Assembly (NCBI RefSeq): GCF_900091525.1
Contig: NZ_FMCU01000023.1
Location: forward strand, 1 to 64,000
Length of the DNA stretch: 64,000 bases
From: Micromonospora matsumotoense
Lineage (GTDB): Bacteria; Actinomycetota; Actinomycetes; Mycobacteriales; Micromonosporaceae
Direction of reading: 5' to 3'
The first letter of the stretch is position 1. Every line of letters starts with the position of its first letter. Below are positions 38,051 through 46,279 of the stretch, piece by piece. Under the pieces are notes generated by a model. The model was not told where the DNA came from. It saw only the letters and a program-made list of their open reading frames with translations, and searched no databases. The position numbers and the translations under genes were made by a program.

Positions 38051-38356
38051 GTGACCGAGCGAATTCAGAGCGTCGTCGTCGCGGCGCTCGACGAGATCAA
38101 TGCGAGCCGGGCAGAGAAGATCCCCACCGACGACGTGCTCGGCCTGTGCCTTTACGGCGATGCCGGTGTCTTCGAGTCGATGTACCTGGTGGCGTTCCTC
38201 TCGCTACTGGAGGAGAACATCGAGGACGAGTTCGGCGCCGAGATCTCGCTGACGTCCGAGAAGGCGGTGTCCCTGCGGGTGAGCCCGTTCAGCAGCGTCC
38301 GCCGCCTGATCGGGTTCATCGAGGGCGAGCTGGAACTCGTCGGCGTGCGGGGTTGA
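38051..38356 (+). CDS. Acyl carrier-like protein of the cluster
   Basis: The 101-residue protein starts at GTG 38051 with AAGGAGG 8 bases upstream. It is small, acidic and all-helical: ERIQSVVVAALDEINASRAE, then DDVLGLCLYGDAGVFESMYL and AFLSLLEENIEDEFG. The likely phosphopantetheine serine is Ser43 in VFESM, in place of the usual DSL. The S. venezuelae cluster contains a small carrier-protein gene (Sven0925) that was overlooked at first, and this gene corresponds in position. It probably carries the acetyl or dichloroacetyl unit between CmlK, CmlS and CmlH. Confidence 0.8.
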   Translation: MTERIQSVVVAALDEINASRAEKIPTDDVLGLCLYGDAGVFESMYLVAFLSLLEENIEDEFGAEISLTSEKAVSLRVSPFSSVRRLIGFIEGELELVGVRG

Positions 38357-38363
38357 CGTCCTC

Positions 38364-39062
38364 ATGATCCTCATGATCACCGGCACCCGGACCGGCATCG
38401 GCCGGGCTCTCGCGGAGCATTTCCTGGCGGCCGGGCACGACGTCGTCGGATGCAGCCGGCGGCCGGCGGCCATCGACCATCCGCGCTACCGGCATCACCA
38501 GCTGGACATCACCGACATCTCGCAGACGAAGAAGATGTTCCGCAGCGTGCGCCAGGAGTACGGAAGACTGGACGCGCTGGTGAACAACGCCGGAGTCTCG
38601 TCGATGAACCATTTCATGACCACTCCGGACGAGGTTTCCCGGCGGATATTCGACGTCAATTTCTTCGCGGTGCTGAACTGCTGCCGGGAAGCCGTGAAGA
38701 TGCTGCAGAAGTCATCCGAGAAAAGCACCGCGATCCTGAACGTCTCCACGGTCGCGGTGCCCTGGGCCATCGAGGGTCAGCTCGCGTACGCGGCCAGCAA
38801 GAGCGCGGTCGAACAACTCGTCCGCATCATGAGCAAGGAGCTGTCCGCGTTCGGCATCCGGGTGAACGGGATCGGGCTTCCGCCGGTGCACACCGTGCTG
38901 ACGCGTACCGTTCCCCGACCCAAGATCGACAATTTGATCGCGCGTCAGACGATCTCCCGGCAGTGCACGACGGCGGACATCGTCGGCCCGGTCGAATTCC
39001 TGATCGGCCGCCAGTCGGAGTTCATCACGGGCGAGACGCTGTTTCTTGGGGGTGTGCACTGA
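38364..39062 (+). CDS. cmlJ: Short-chain dehydrogenase/reductase (CmlJ-like)
   Basis: The 232-residue SDR has the cofactor motif TGTRTGIG (G-x3-G-x-G), NNAG, catalytic Ser in NVSTVA, and Tyr-x3-Lys in YAASKSAVEQL. It starts 8 bases after the carrier gene stop and ends in an exact TGA/ATG junction with the next gene. In the pathway it may reduce an aldehyde released from CmlP or adjust a keto intermediate; which step is not settled, so the assignment of role is inferred. The name follows the S. venezuelae cluster. Confidence 0.85.
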   Translation: MILMITGTRTGIGRALAEHFLAAGHDVVGCSRRPAAIDHPRYRHHQLDITDISQTKKMFRSVRQEYGRLDALVNNAGVSSMNHFMTTPDEVSRRIFDVNFFAVLNCCREAVKMLQKSSEKSTAILNVSTVAVPWAIEGQLAYAASKSAVEQLVRIMSKELSAFGIRVNGIGLPPVHTVLTRTVPRPKIDNLIARQTISRQCTTADIVGPVEFLIGRQSEFITGETLFLGGVH

Positions 39063-40451
39063 ATGCGCGAGGAACTGATCAGCAGGTTCGAGGGCTTCGG
39101 CACCCGGACCGCGCTCTACGACCACGGGACCGCCGTCTCGTACGCGGAACTGTCGCGGCGCATCACCGACGTGCGTGACCGGTTGGCCGGGCAGGGGGTC
39201 AAGCCGCAGGAGACCGTGGTCGTCAATGGCGAGTACTCGCTCGACTCGGTGGCCACCCTGTTCGCGCTGTTCCTGGACCGGAACGTGGTGGTGCCGGTGG
39301 TGACGCTGACCGGCACGACGCTGGACACGCTGGTGGAGCACTGCCGGCCCGCGCTGTTGGTGCGCACCGGCGAGGCGGGCGTCGCGTTCGAGGATCTCCG
39401 GGACCGGTGGGCCGCCGCCGCAGACGGCGGCGCCGTGCACGACCGGCTCGGCGACCCGGACACGGCCGGGCTGGTGCTGCTCAGCAGCGGCAGCACCGGC
39501 GCGCCGAAGGTCATCCTGCACAGCCTGGACACGCTCGTCGCGGAGAAGATCGCGAAGCGCCCGCGCCGCAGCGACAAGCCGTTCAACATCCTGATGGTGC
39601 TGATGTTCGACCACATCGGCGGCATCAACTCGCTGCTCAGCACGCTGATCGTCGGCGGCACCGCGGTCCTGCCCGCGCAGCGAACCCCGGACGAGATCTG
39701 CGCTCTGATCGAACGCCACCGGATCATGGTGCTCCCGGCGAGCCCGACCTACCTCAACCTGATCATGGTCGGTGACTACCACCGCAAGCACGATCTCAGC
39801 AGCCTGCGGATGATCACGTATGGCACCGAGCCGATGACCGACGAACTGCTCCAGCGGGTCAACCTGGCCTTCCCTGGCGTGCGGCTGCTACAGACGTTCG
39901 GCACCAGCGAGACCGGGATCGCCACCACCACGAGCGAGTCGTCGAACAGCACGTACTTCAAGATCTCCGACGCGGGCATGGAATACCGGGTGGTGGACGG
40001 CGAACTCCAGCTGCGCAGCCGCACCCAGTTCCGCTGCTACCTGAACTACGACGACGCGCTGACCGAGGACCGCTGGTTCCGGACCGGTGACCTGGTCGAG
40101 GAGGCGGCCGACGGCTACCTGCGGATCAAGGGCCGGGCCAAGGAGGTCATCAACGTCGGCGGCGAGAAGCTCCTGCCGCTCGAACTGGAGTCGATCCTGC
40201 TGGGCAGCCCGCTCGTCGAGGACTGCGTCGTCTACGGGCGGCCGAACGCTATCACCGGCCAGTCGGTGTGCGTGGACATCCGGCCCAGCGGCGACGTCAC
40301 CCGCGCCGCCCTGCGCAAGCACGTGGCCGAGTTCCTGGCCGGCCGGGTCGAGCCGTTCAAGATCCCCTCAAAGATCAACGTGGTCGAGTCGATCGCGATG
40401 TCCGACCGGATGAAGAAGGTGCGGTCCCGGCCGGTCGCCGGCGAGGCGTGA
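39063..40451 (+). CDS. cmlK: CmlK-like AMP-forming acyl ligase
   Basis: The 462-residue ANL-superfamily enzyme has LLSSGSTGAPKVILH (P-loop), TYGTEPMTDELL, the GTSET region, YFRTGD-like WFRTGDLVEEAA, the hinge KGRAKEVINVGGEKLLPLEL, and the C-terminal catalytic Lys in SDRMKKVR. It adenylates a small carboxylic acid, probably acetate or its chlorinated form, for transfer to the cluster carrier protein or CoA. The binding pocket is not readable from sequence alone. ATG 39063 follows the SDR stop without gap. Confidence 0.88.
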   Translation: MREELISRFEGFGTRTALYDHGTAVSYAELSRRITDVRDRLAGQGVKPQETVVVNGEYSLDSVATLFALFLDRNVVVPVVTLTGTTLDTLVEHCRPALLVRTGEAGVAFEDLRDRWAAAADGGAVHDRLGDPDTAGLVLLSSGSTGAPKVILHSLDTLVAEKIAKRPRRSDKPFNILMVLMFDHIGGINSLLSTLIVGGTAVLPAQRTPDEICALIERHRIMVLPASPTYLNLIMVGDYHRKHDLSSLRMITYGTEPMTDELLQRVNLAFPGVRLLQTFGTSETGIATTTSESSNSTYFKISDAGMEYRVVDGELQLRSRTQFRCYLNYDDALTEDRWFRTGDLVEEAADGYLRIKGRAKEVINVGGEKLLPLELESILLGSPLVEDCVVYGRPNAITGQSVCVDIRPSGDVTRAALRKHVAEFLAGRVEPFKIPSKINVVESIAMSDRMKKVRSRPVAGEA

Positions 40452-40472
40452 GCGTTCCGCCGCGAAAACCCT

Positions 40473-40491
40473 CCGTGCCGCGCCGGCACGG
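40473..40491 (+). repeat. Intercistronic hairpin before cmlS
   Basis: CCGTGCCG-CGC-CGGCACGG is a perfect 8-bp stem with a 3-base loop in the 77-base gap between cmlK and cmlS. It could act as a mild terminator or an RNA-processing/stability element that changes the ratio of the halogenase to upstream products. Confidence 0.5.
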
Positions 40492-40528
40492 AATCCCGTC
40501 AGTCCCTCGAAGTCCCAAGGAGTACGAC

Positions 40529-42244
40529 ATGGCACGATCGAAGGTGGCGATCATCGGCGGAGGGCCGGCCGGTAGCGTCGCGGGCCTCACGCTGCGCAAA
40601 CTCGGCCACGAGGTGACGATCTACGAGCGGCTCTCGCTGCCCCGCTACCGGATCGGCGAGTCGCTGCTGCCCGGCACGATGTCGATCCTCAACCGCCTTG
40701 GTCTCCAGGAGAAGATCGACGCGCAGAACTACGTCAAGAAGCCGTCCGCGACGTTCCTGTGGGGTCAGGACCAGGCGCCGTGGACGTTCTCGTTCGCGGC
40801 CCCCAAGGTCACGCCGTGGGTCTTCGACCATGCCGTACAGGTCAAGCGGGAGGATTTCGACCGTCTCCTGCTGGACGAGGCCCGCAGCCGTGGCGTCACC
40901 GTCCACGAGGACACCCCGGTCACCGACGTGGATCTGTCCGACCCGGACCGCGTGGTGCTGACCGTGCGGCAGGGCGGCGAGAACGTGTCCGTCGAGAGCG
41001 ACTTCGTCATCGACGCCGGTGGTTCCGGCAGCCTGCTCGCCCGCAAGCTCGGTGTGCGGCAGTACGACGAGTTCTACCGCAACTTCGCGATTTGGTCGTA
41101 CTTCCGGCTCAAGGACCCGTTCGAGGGCGACCTGAAGGGCACCACCTACTCGATCACGTTCGAGGACGGCTGGGTCTGGATGATCCCGCTGAAGGGCGAC
41201 CTGTACAGCGTCGGCCTGGTCGTGGACCGCTCGAAGTCCGCCGAGGTACGGGCCCGCGGCGCCGACGAGTTCTACACCAGCACGCTCGCCAAGTGCGCGC
41301 GGGCGATGGGCATCCTGAACGGCGCGGAGCAGGTGGACGAGGTCCGCATCGTGCAGGACTGGTCGTACGACACCTCGCTCTACTCCGCCGACCGGTTCTT
41401 CCTCTGCGGCGACGCGGCCTGCTTCACCGACCCGCTGTTCTCGCAGGGCGTGCACCTGGCCTCGCAGTCGGCGGTCTCCGCGGCGGCGGCCATCGACCGG
41501 ATCACCAGCCACGGCGACGAGCGGGACGCGGTGCACGCCTGGTACAACCGCACCTACCGCGAGGCGTACGAGCAGTACCACCAGTTCCTCGCCTCGTTCT
41601 ACACGTTCGCGTCGTTCACCGAGCCGGACTCCGAGTTCTGGCGCAAGCGGCGGATCACCGAGTCCGACGACGACCGGCTGGTCCGGCGGCAGTGGTTCGA
41701 GAGCCTGGCGGCGAACGGCCCGGAGGCATCCGGCGGCACGGTGGCGACGTTCCGCGACCGGGCGTCCACGATGATCTCCATCGGCCGCCACCAGCGCCCC
41801 GACCTCAGCGACGATTTCAGCGAGGCCGAGCTGAATGCCGCCCGGGTGCGCTGGATCAGCGACCTCACCGCCCGGCTGAACAACATCAGCCGCTTCCGCT
41901 GGTCCGGCGGCAAGGCCGTGCTGAAGCCGTACTACGGCGTCGAGCCGACCGGTTTCCGGCTGGAGCACCGCGAGGTGCTGGCCAACGAGGACGGGCTCGA
42001 CCTGACCCGCTACGCGATGGACGACGAGACCCGGCAGATCTTCCAGGACCTCGCCGAGGAGGAGTTCGGCTACCGGACGCTCGTCAAGCGCCTCGGCGCC
42101 GCCGGCCGCCAGGAACAGAGCACCCAGCTCGTCATCCGCCTGATGGAGGCCGGGCTGCTCGACGGCTACGACGACAACGGCGACAAGGTCTTCATCCAGG
42201 GCCGTCTGCACTTCGGCGGCGTCGGCGTCGAGTACGAGGTCTGA
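40529..42244 (+). CDS. cmlS: CmlS FAD-dependent halogenase
   Basis: The 571-residue protein starts at ATG 40529 behind CAAGGAG. FAD-binding GGGPAGSVAG is at residues 10-19, the flavin-halogenase WxWxIP motif is at 215-220 (WVWMIP), and GDAACFTDPLFSQGVHLA closes the FAD site. Asp277 in IVQDWSYDTS sits at the position reported (from memory) as the covalent FAD attachment in the S. venezuelae CmlS structure. The long C-terminal domain (about 430-571) is also CmlS-like. It dichlorinates an acetyl or acetoacetyl unit on a carrier. The encoded protein has essentially the same length as CmlS. Confidence 0.95.
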   Translation: MARSKVAIIGGGPAGSVAGLTLRKLGHEVTIYERLSLPRYRIGESLLPGTMSILNRLGLQEKIDAQNYVKKPSATFLWGQDQAPWTFSFAAPKVTPWVFDHAVQVKREDFDRLLLDEARSRGVTVHEDTPVTDVDLSDPDRVVLTVRQGGENVSVESDFVIDAGGSGSLLARKLGVRQYDEFYRNFAIWSYFRLKDPFEGDLKGTTYSITFEDGWVWMIPLKGDLYSVGLVVDRSKSAEVRARGADEFYTSTLAKCARAMGILNGAEQVDEVRIVQDWSYDTSLYSADRFFLCGDAACFTDPLFSQGVHLASQSAVSAAAAIDRITSHGDERDAVHAWYNRTYREAYEQYHQFLASFYTFASFTEPDSEFWRKRRITESDDDRLVRRQWFESLAANGPEASGGTVATFRDRASTMISIGRHQRPDLSDDFSEAELNAARVRWISDLTARLNNISRFRWSGGKAVLKPYYGVEPTGFRLEHREVLANEDGLDLTRYAMDDETRQIFQDLAEEEFGYRTLVKRLGAAGRQEQSTQLVIRLMEAGLLDGYDDNGDKVFIQGRLHFGGVGVEYEV

Positions 42245-42315
42245 CCGCACCGACCGGCCGCCGGGACGACACCCGGCGGCCGGCACCCCCTCGCCGCACC
42301 GAAGGAGAGCAAACG

Positions 42316-43296
42316 GTGGAGTACACGCGGCTGCGGGACCTCAAGGTCTCCCGCATCGGCCTCGGCACGATGGGCTTATCGTTCGGCTACACCGGCTCCG
42401 GCTCGGACGACGCGGGCTCGGTACGGGCCGTGCACCGCGCCCTCGACCTGGGCGTGACCATGCTGGACACCGCCGAGGTGTACGGCCCGTACACGAACGA
42501 GGAGCTGCTGCGCCGCGCGATCGCCGGTCGCCGCGACCGGGTGGTGATCGCCACCAAATTCGGCCTGATGTCCCACGTGGGCGGCGCACCCGGCGAACCG
42601 GACAGCAGCCCCGCCAACGTCCGCGCGGCCGTGACCGGTTCGCTGCGGCGGCTCGGCACCGACCACCTCGACCTCTGCTACCAGCACCGGGTGGACCCGA
42701 AGGTCCCGATCGAGGACACCGTCGGCGCGCTCGCCGAACTGGTCGCCGAAGGCAAGATCCGGCACATCGGTCTTTCCGAGGCCGGGCCCACCACCGTCCG
42801 CCGGGCGCACGCCGTCCACCCGATCACCGCGGTCCAGTCCGAGTACTCGCTGTGGACGCGCGACCCGGAAGAGAACGTGCTGCCGGTGCTGCGCGAACTC
42901 GGCATCGGCTTCGTCGCGTACTCGCCGCTCGGCCACGGTTTCCTCACCGGCACGGTCCGCACCTCCGGCACGTTCGGCCCGGCCGACCTGCGCGCCGACA
43001 ACCCGCGCTTCACCGCGGACAACCTGCCGCGGAACCTGCGCATCGTGCACGAGATCGAGGCCGTCGCCGCCGAGGCGGGCGCCACCAGCGCGCAGGTTGC
43101 CCTCGCCTGGCTGCTGGCCTGCGGCGACGACGTCGTCCCGATCCCCGGAACCAGCCGCCCGGCCCACGTCGAGGAGAACCTGGCGGCGGCCGGCCTGCGG
43201 CTCGGCGCCGCTCAGCTGGCCCGGCTGGACGCCCTGCCGGTCGCCGCCGGCGAACACCACACCGAGGAACAGATGCGGATGATGGACCGGTCGTAG
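42316..43296 (+). CDS. Aldo/keto reductase at the cluster end
   Basis: The 326-residue protein starts at GTG 42316 behind GAAGGAG. The AKR catalytic tetrad is visible: Asp and Tyr in LDTAEVYG, Lys in IATKFG, His in LCYQHRVD. C-terminal NADP-binding GTSRPAHVEENLAA follows. It lies 71 bases after cmlS on the same strand with nothing in between, so it belongs to the operon. It may reduce the aldehyde of the CmlP release product, or a gene of unknown function at the right edge may be homologous to Sven0929, which synteny placed in the S. venezuelae cluster; I cannot confirm that identity. Confidence 0.85.
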   Translation: MEYTRLRDLKVSRIGLGTMGLSFGYTGSGSDDAGSVRAVHRALDLGVTMLDTAEVYGPYTNEELLRRAIAGRRDRVVIATKFGLMSHVGGAPGEPDSSPANVRAAVTGSLRRLGTDHLDLCYQHRVDPKVPIEDTVGALAELVAEGKIRHIGLSEAGPTTVRRAHAVHPITAVQSEYSLWTRDPEENVLPVLRELGIGFVAYSPLGHGFLTGTVRTSGTFGPADLRADNPRFTADNLPRNLRIVHEIEAVAAEAGATSAQVALAWLLACGDDVVPIPGTSRPAHVEENLAAAGLRLGAAQLARLDALPVAAGEHHTEEQMRMMDRS

Positions 43297-43297
43297 C

Positions 43298-43850
43298 TCA
43301 GGGCCGCGGCCCGGCCGCCGCGCGCGGCAGCGTCACCAGCACCAGCGCCGCGCCGGCCGCCATCACCGCGAAGACCAGGCCCATCCCGTACGCCTCGGAC
43401 AGCGGGCCCACCACCACCGGCGCGGTGATCGCGCCGGTCCGGGACAGCGCGGACACGATCGACGCGGTGCCGGCCGCCGGGATGCAGTACCGGGTGGACA
43501 GGTGGTCGGCGCGCCGAACAGCAGCGGGAACACCGGCCCCGCGCCGATCCCGGGCAGCGTCACCACCAGCAGCGCGAGCCACGGCGACGCGTGCCCGGCG
43601 ACGACCAGCAGGCCGCCGATCGAGGCCGCCGTCGTGACCGCGCCGGCGGTCAGCGCGACGGCCCGCGCCCCGAACGCGGCCAGCAGCCTGTCCAGCACCA
43701 GCCGCGACGCCACCAGGCCGACGCCGAACAGCACCGGCGCCGCGGCGGCCAGCGGTGCCGTGGCGTCCAGGCCCCGGCTCAGCGCCAGCCCGGTCCACTC
43801 CTGGCCCGGACTCTCCACTAGCTCGCCGCCAGCGCGGCCAGCCCGAGCAC
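43298..43850 (-). pseudogene. MFS transporter C-terminal half with frameshifts
   Basis: Membrane-like segments are seen in two frames: LAAAAPVLFGVGLVASRLVL and LLVVTLPGIGAGPVFPLLFG in one, and SALSRTGAITAPVVVGPLSE with LVFAVMAAGAALVLVTLP in the other, with the shift near 43500. A second frame break sits near 43820, before LGLAALAAS. Only the six-helix C-terminal half of an MFS protein remains. It is convergent with the aldo/keto reductase gene and marks the right end of the intact cluster. Confidence 0.75.
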
Positions 43851-43921
43851 CCCCGGAAGATCACCTGGTACGCGGGGGATGGCACAAACACCGTCTACAC
43901 AGGTCCGGGGACACCACGGAG

Positions 43922-44293
43922 CGCCTCAACCAACCCCACTTCACCATCACCTACCTGGGGCACATCTACAACACGACGTCCGCCGACAGCCCCGCCGGCA
44001 TGTTCACCGTCCGAGCCGTCGCCACATGGGAGGTCTCCTGGCGCCGGGGCGGCCTGTCCGGCACAGAACCCAATATCACCACCACGACGAGTGCCAACAT
44101 CATCGTCACTGAATGCACCATCGGCTGGCTCATGCACCACCGCCGACTCGTCCGCGACTACGAAACCCGACCCGACAACTCCGCCAGCATGATCACCCTC
44201 GCCATGATCGACAACCTCGCCAAACGCCTCACCACCGAAACCACCCCAACCTGGCGAGAACCCCCACAACCACAACATGCACAAAATACGTGA
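43922..44293 (+). pseudogene. Chimeric remnant: secreted-protein tail joined to an IS5-type transposase tail
   Basis: One frame runs from about 43922 to the stop at 44293. Its first part (FTVRAVATWEVSWRRGGLSG and onward to about residue 60) resembles the C-terminus of secreted proteins of unknown function. It then changes at about 44120 into GWLMHHRRLVRDYETRPDNS, continuing MITLAMIDNLAKRLTTE. This matches the C-terminus of IS5-family transposases (HHRRLxRDYE...MIxIAMIxNxxRRLT). It marks a transposon excision or insertion scar. Confidence 0.55.
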
Positions 44294-44400
44294 ATCAGAC
44301 GTCCTCTCAGATGCGGCCATCGCGTTCTCTCTTCCTTCTCTGACTTGGTCGTCTTGAAGGATCGACGCGATGGCCGTCTCTCATCTACGCAACACGCCCA

Positions 44401-44697
44401 TCACGGGCAAGTCGTACACCACTTCCGTGGACGCAACCCTTCGTGTACTCCCGCTACTCCGCACGCAAACAGGAATGCGAGGGCGATCAGTCCGAGCCGT
44501 AGCCATGGCACGTCCGGGGCCGGTCGTACGCCGATCGAGACCGTCAACCCGAGCTGTGCCAGCAGCACCAGGCAGATGACGACGCTGAGCGCCTGATACG
44601 TGTTGCCGAAGTCGGACCAGAACACCCAGGTGCCGTAGACGGCAGGGACCGTCATCAGCAGGCTCAGGCCGATGAGCGGGACGGCCAGCTTCCATCA
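44401..44697 (-). pseudogene. Membrane-protein remnant
   Basis: A frame of about 85 codons has three hydrophobic segments, including ALSVVICLVLLAQLGLTVSI and LRLGLIALAFLFACGVAGVH, separated by short polar loops. The frame has no good start: a stop lies just upstream of KLAVPLIGLSLLMTVPA. It is probably the 3' part of a small integral membrane protein of unknown family. Confidence 0.4.
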
Positions 44698-44987
44698 TGT
44701 GCCCGCGTTCACCCCTGCCCCTTCCTGCCATCGCCGGTGCTGCCGTCCCAGGGATCGACGTCGACGGTCACCGCCGGGCCCGCATCACGGAGACGCTGCG
44801 CTTGCTGCTGCACTCGGTGCGCTCGTCTGCGCTCATGGCATCGCGCTCGGTCAGCGAGGCGGTGCAGGAGTCCTGCAGGGCCCGACCGTGCCAGGAGACC
44901 CGAGAGCCGAGCGCAGGTACCCCCTCGGCGTCGCACCAGGTCATGCTGTCGTTGTTGGCCGACGACCGCCGGGAGGTTCAGGCTCTG

Positions 44988-45248
44988 TCACTTCGGCGGC
45001 AGCCAGCGGCGACTGCAGGCGTCGGCGAAGTCACCGCTGCCGTGTTGGGTGTCTCTGTCCGAGTGGAAGGTCACGCCCTCGGCCCGGTCACCGTGGGCAG
45101 CGACCGTGGCGTTGAGGGCGTCGATGACCAGGCTCGTGCGCCTGCGAGTGGTGATCGACCAGCCGACGAGCCGCCGGGTGGCGATGACGATGGCCAGATA
45201 CAGCCAGCCGCCACCGACCTCGCCTCCGCAGAGGCCATCAGCGGCCAT
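44988..45248 (-). mobile_element. IS3-type transposase (rve) remnant
   Basis: The fragment reads WLYLAIVIATRRLVGWSITT, followed by LVIDALNATVAAHG and TFHSDRDTQHGS. It is the middle of an IS3-family OrfB/rve integrase domain. The first DDE Asp position (usually IVID) is changed to IVIA, and FHSDR normally continues G-S-x-Y. Flanking parts are missing, so it is inactive. Confidence 0.7.
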
Positions 45249-45266
45249 GGATCGATGTGGATCGGA

Positions 45267-46166
45267 TCAGAGTTGGGTGTCGTGCGGGCCGGGCAGGATG
45301 ACCGTCTGTGTACCGGTGACCTGGAGCAGCCTGAGCTTGTCGGCGGCGGCGGTGCCCGGGGCGGCGGTGTGGATGACGATGCGCAGGTCGCTGTCGGGCG
45401 CGGTGAGGACGTCGCAGTTGAGCACAAGTGGTCCGACGTGCGGGTGGTGGATGGTCTTGATGTTCACGACGTGGGTGCCCACCTCGTGTGAGTCCCAGGA
45501 CCGGGCGAACCGGGAGCTGAGGTTCCGCAGGTCGGCGACAAGGGATCGCAGGCCCGCATCGGCGGGGTGGCGGACGGTGGCCGCTCTAAGATCGGCGATC
45601 GCGGCTTTCTCGAAGCGGGCCTCCTGTTCGGAGGTGTGCCGCACCCGGTCCGGCGGGCTGATGAAGTGTCGCCACAGGACGTTGCGATCGCGTCCGGACA
45701 ACCCGGACGGGTCGCCCAGTAAGGCGGACGAGAGTGCGTTCCAGGCGATCAGGGTCCAGGCCGCGTCGTACACGCTGACCGGGGTGCCGGCCATCTGGTC
45801 GAGAAGGCGCTGCACGACGGGCGTCAGGTGGGACGTCACCTGGTGACCCGAGGGTTCGGGCTTTCTGGCCAGGAGGAACATGTGCCGGCGTTCCGCTTCG
45901 GAGAGCCTCAGCGCTCGCGCCAGAGCGGTGAGGACCTGCACAGACGGGGAGGTCGCGCGGCCCTGCTCCAGGCGGATGATGTAGTCCACGGAGATTCCCG
46001 CGAGCAGGGCCAGTTCCTCGCGCCGCAGCCCTGTCGTCCGGCGGATGCGTCCGACGGGCAGTCCGACCGTGGCCGGATCGATCCGGTCCCGCCAATGACG
46101 TAGGGCGCCACCCAGTTCGTTGCCGCACCGGCCGCTGTGCGGGTCTCCGATCCCGTTCTCGCTCAT
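45267..46166 (-). CDS. XRE-family (MmyB-like) transcriptional regulator
   Basis: The 299-residue protein starts at ATG 46166. An N-terminal helix-turn-helix (LRREELALLAGISVDYIIRL, then EQGRATSPSVQVLTALARAL) is followed by the MmyB-like ligand-binding domain (YDAAWTLIAWNALSSALLGD, later HPHVGPLVLNCDVLTAPDSD). In this family the C-terminal PAS-like domain binds fatty acids or related ligands and the protein usually controls a divergent dehydrogenase gene. Here an SDR gene lies divergently at 46280 across a 113-base gap with a perfect palindrome (46206-46232). Confidence 0.92.
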   Translation of the reverse strand: MSENGIGDPHSGRCGNELGGALRHWRDRIDPATVGLPVGRIRRTTGLRREELALLAGISVDYIIRLEQGRATSPSVQVLTALARALRLSEAERRHMFLLARKPEPSGHQVTSHLTPVVQRLLDQMAGTPVSVYDAAWTLIAWNALSSALLGDPSGLSGRDRNVLWRHFISPPDRVRHTSEQEARFEKAAIADLRAATVRHPADAGLRSLVADLRNLSSRFARSWDSHEVGTHVVNIKTIHHPHVGPLVLNCDVLTAPDSDLRIVIHTAAPGTAAADKLRLLQVTGTQTVILPGPHDTQL

Positions 46167-46205
46167 GGGTCCACTATCCGTCCGGCGGGCCACGAACGCC
46201 CGCGG

Positions 46206-46232
46206 CTTCCTGGTACCGGCGTTACCAGGAAG
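46206..46232. promoter_or_regulatory. Palindromic operator between the XRE regulator and SDR genes
   Basis: CTTCCTGGTA (46206-46215) and TACCAGGAAG (46223-46232) are perfect reverse complements around a 7-base spacer (center about 46219). The site lies 40 bases from the regulator start and 48 bases from the SDR start, ideal for a regulator controlling both. Arms of 10 bases leave little room for chance. Confidence 0.75.
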
Positions 46233-46279
46233 AACGATGCACTTCCTTCTTCCTCCTCGTGCGGGCGAGATTGTCGGGT

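Larger units (their letters stand above)
22980..43296. other. Chloramphenicol-type biosynthetic gene cluster
   Basis: The span contains counterparts of almost every gene of the Streptomyces venezuelae chloramphenicol cluster: activator, Na+/H+ antiporter, exporter, p-aminophenylalanine genes, CmlA, CmlP, CmlH, CmlI, carrier protein, reductase, CmlK and CmlS. The genes form two divergent operons around a StrR-type operator (37887-37915): leftward from 37777 to 26771 and rightward from 38051 to 43296. Key catalytic residues of CmlA and CmlS are conserved. A phosphopantetheinyl transferase is not present inside the span, so CmlP and the carrier protein would depend on one encoded elsewhere. Confidence 0.9.

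Noticed and set aside
44709..44936. Minus-strand ORF next to the IS3 remnant
   Set aside because: It could be a flank of the insertion element, but no family pattern or start signal was seen.
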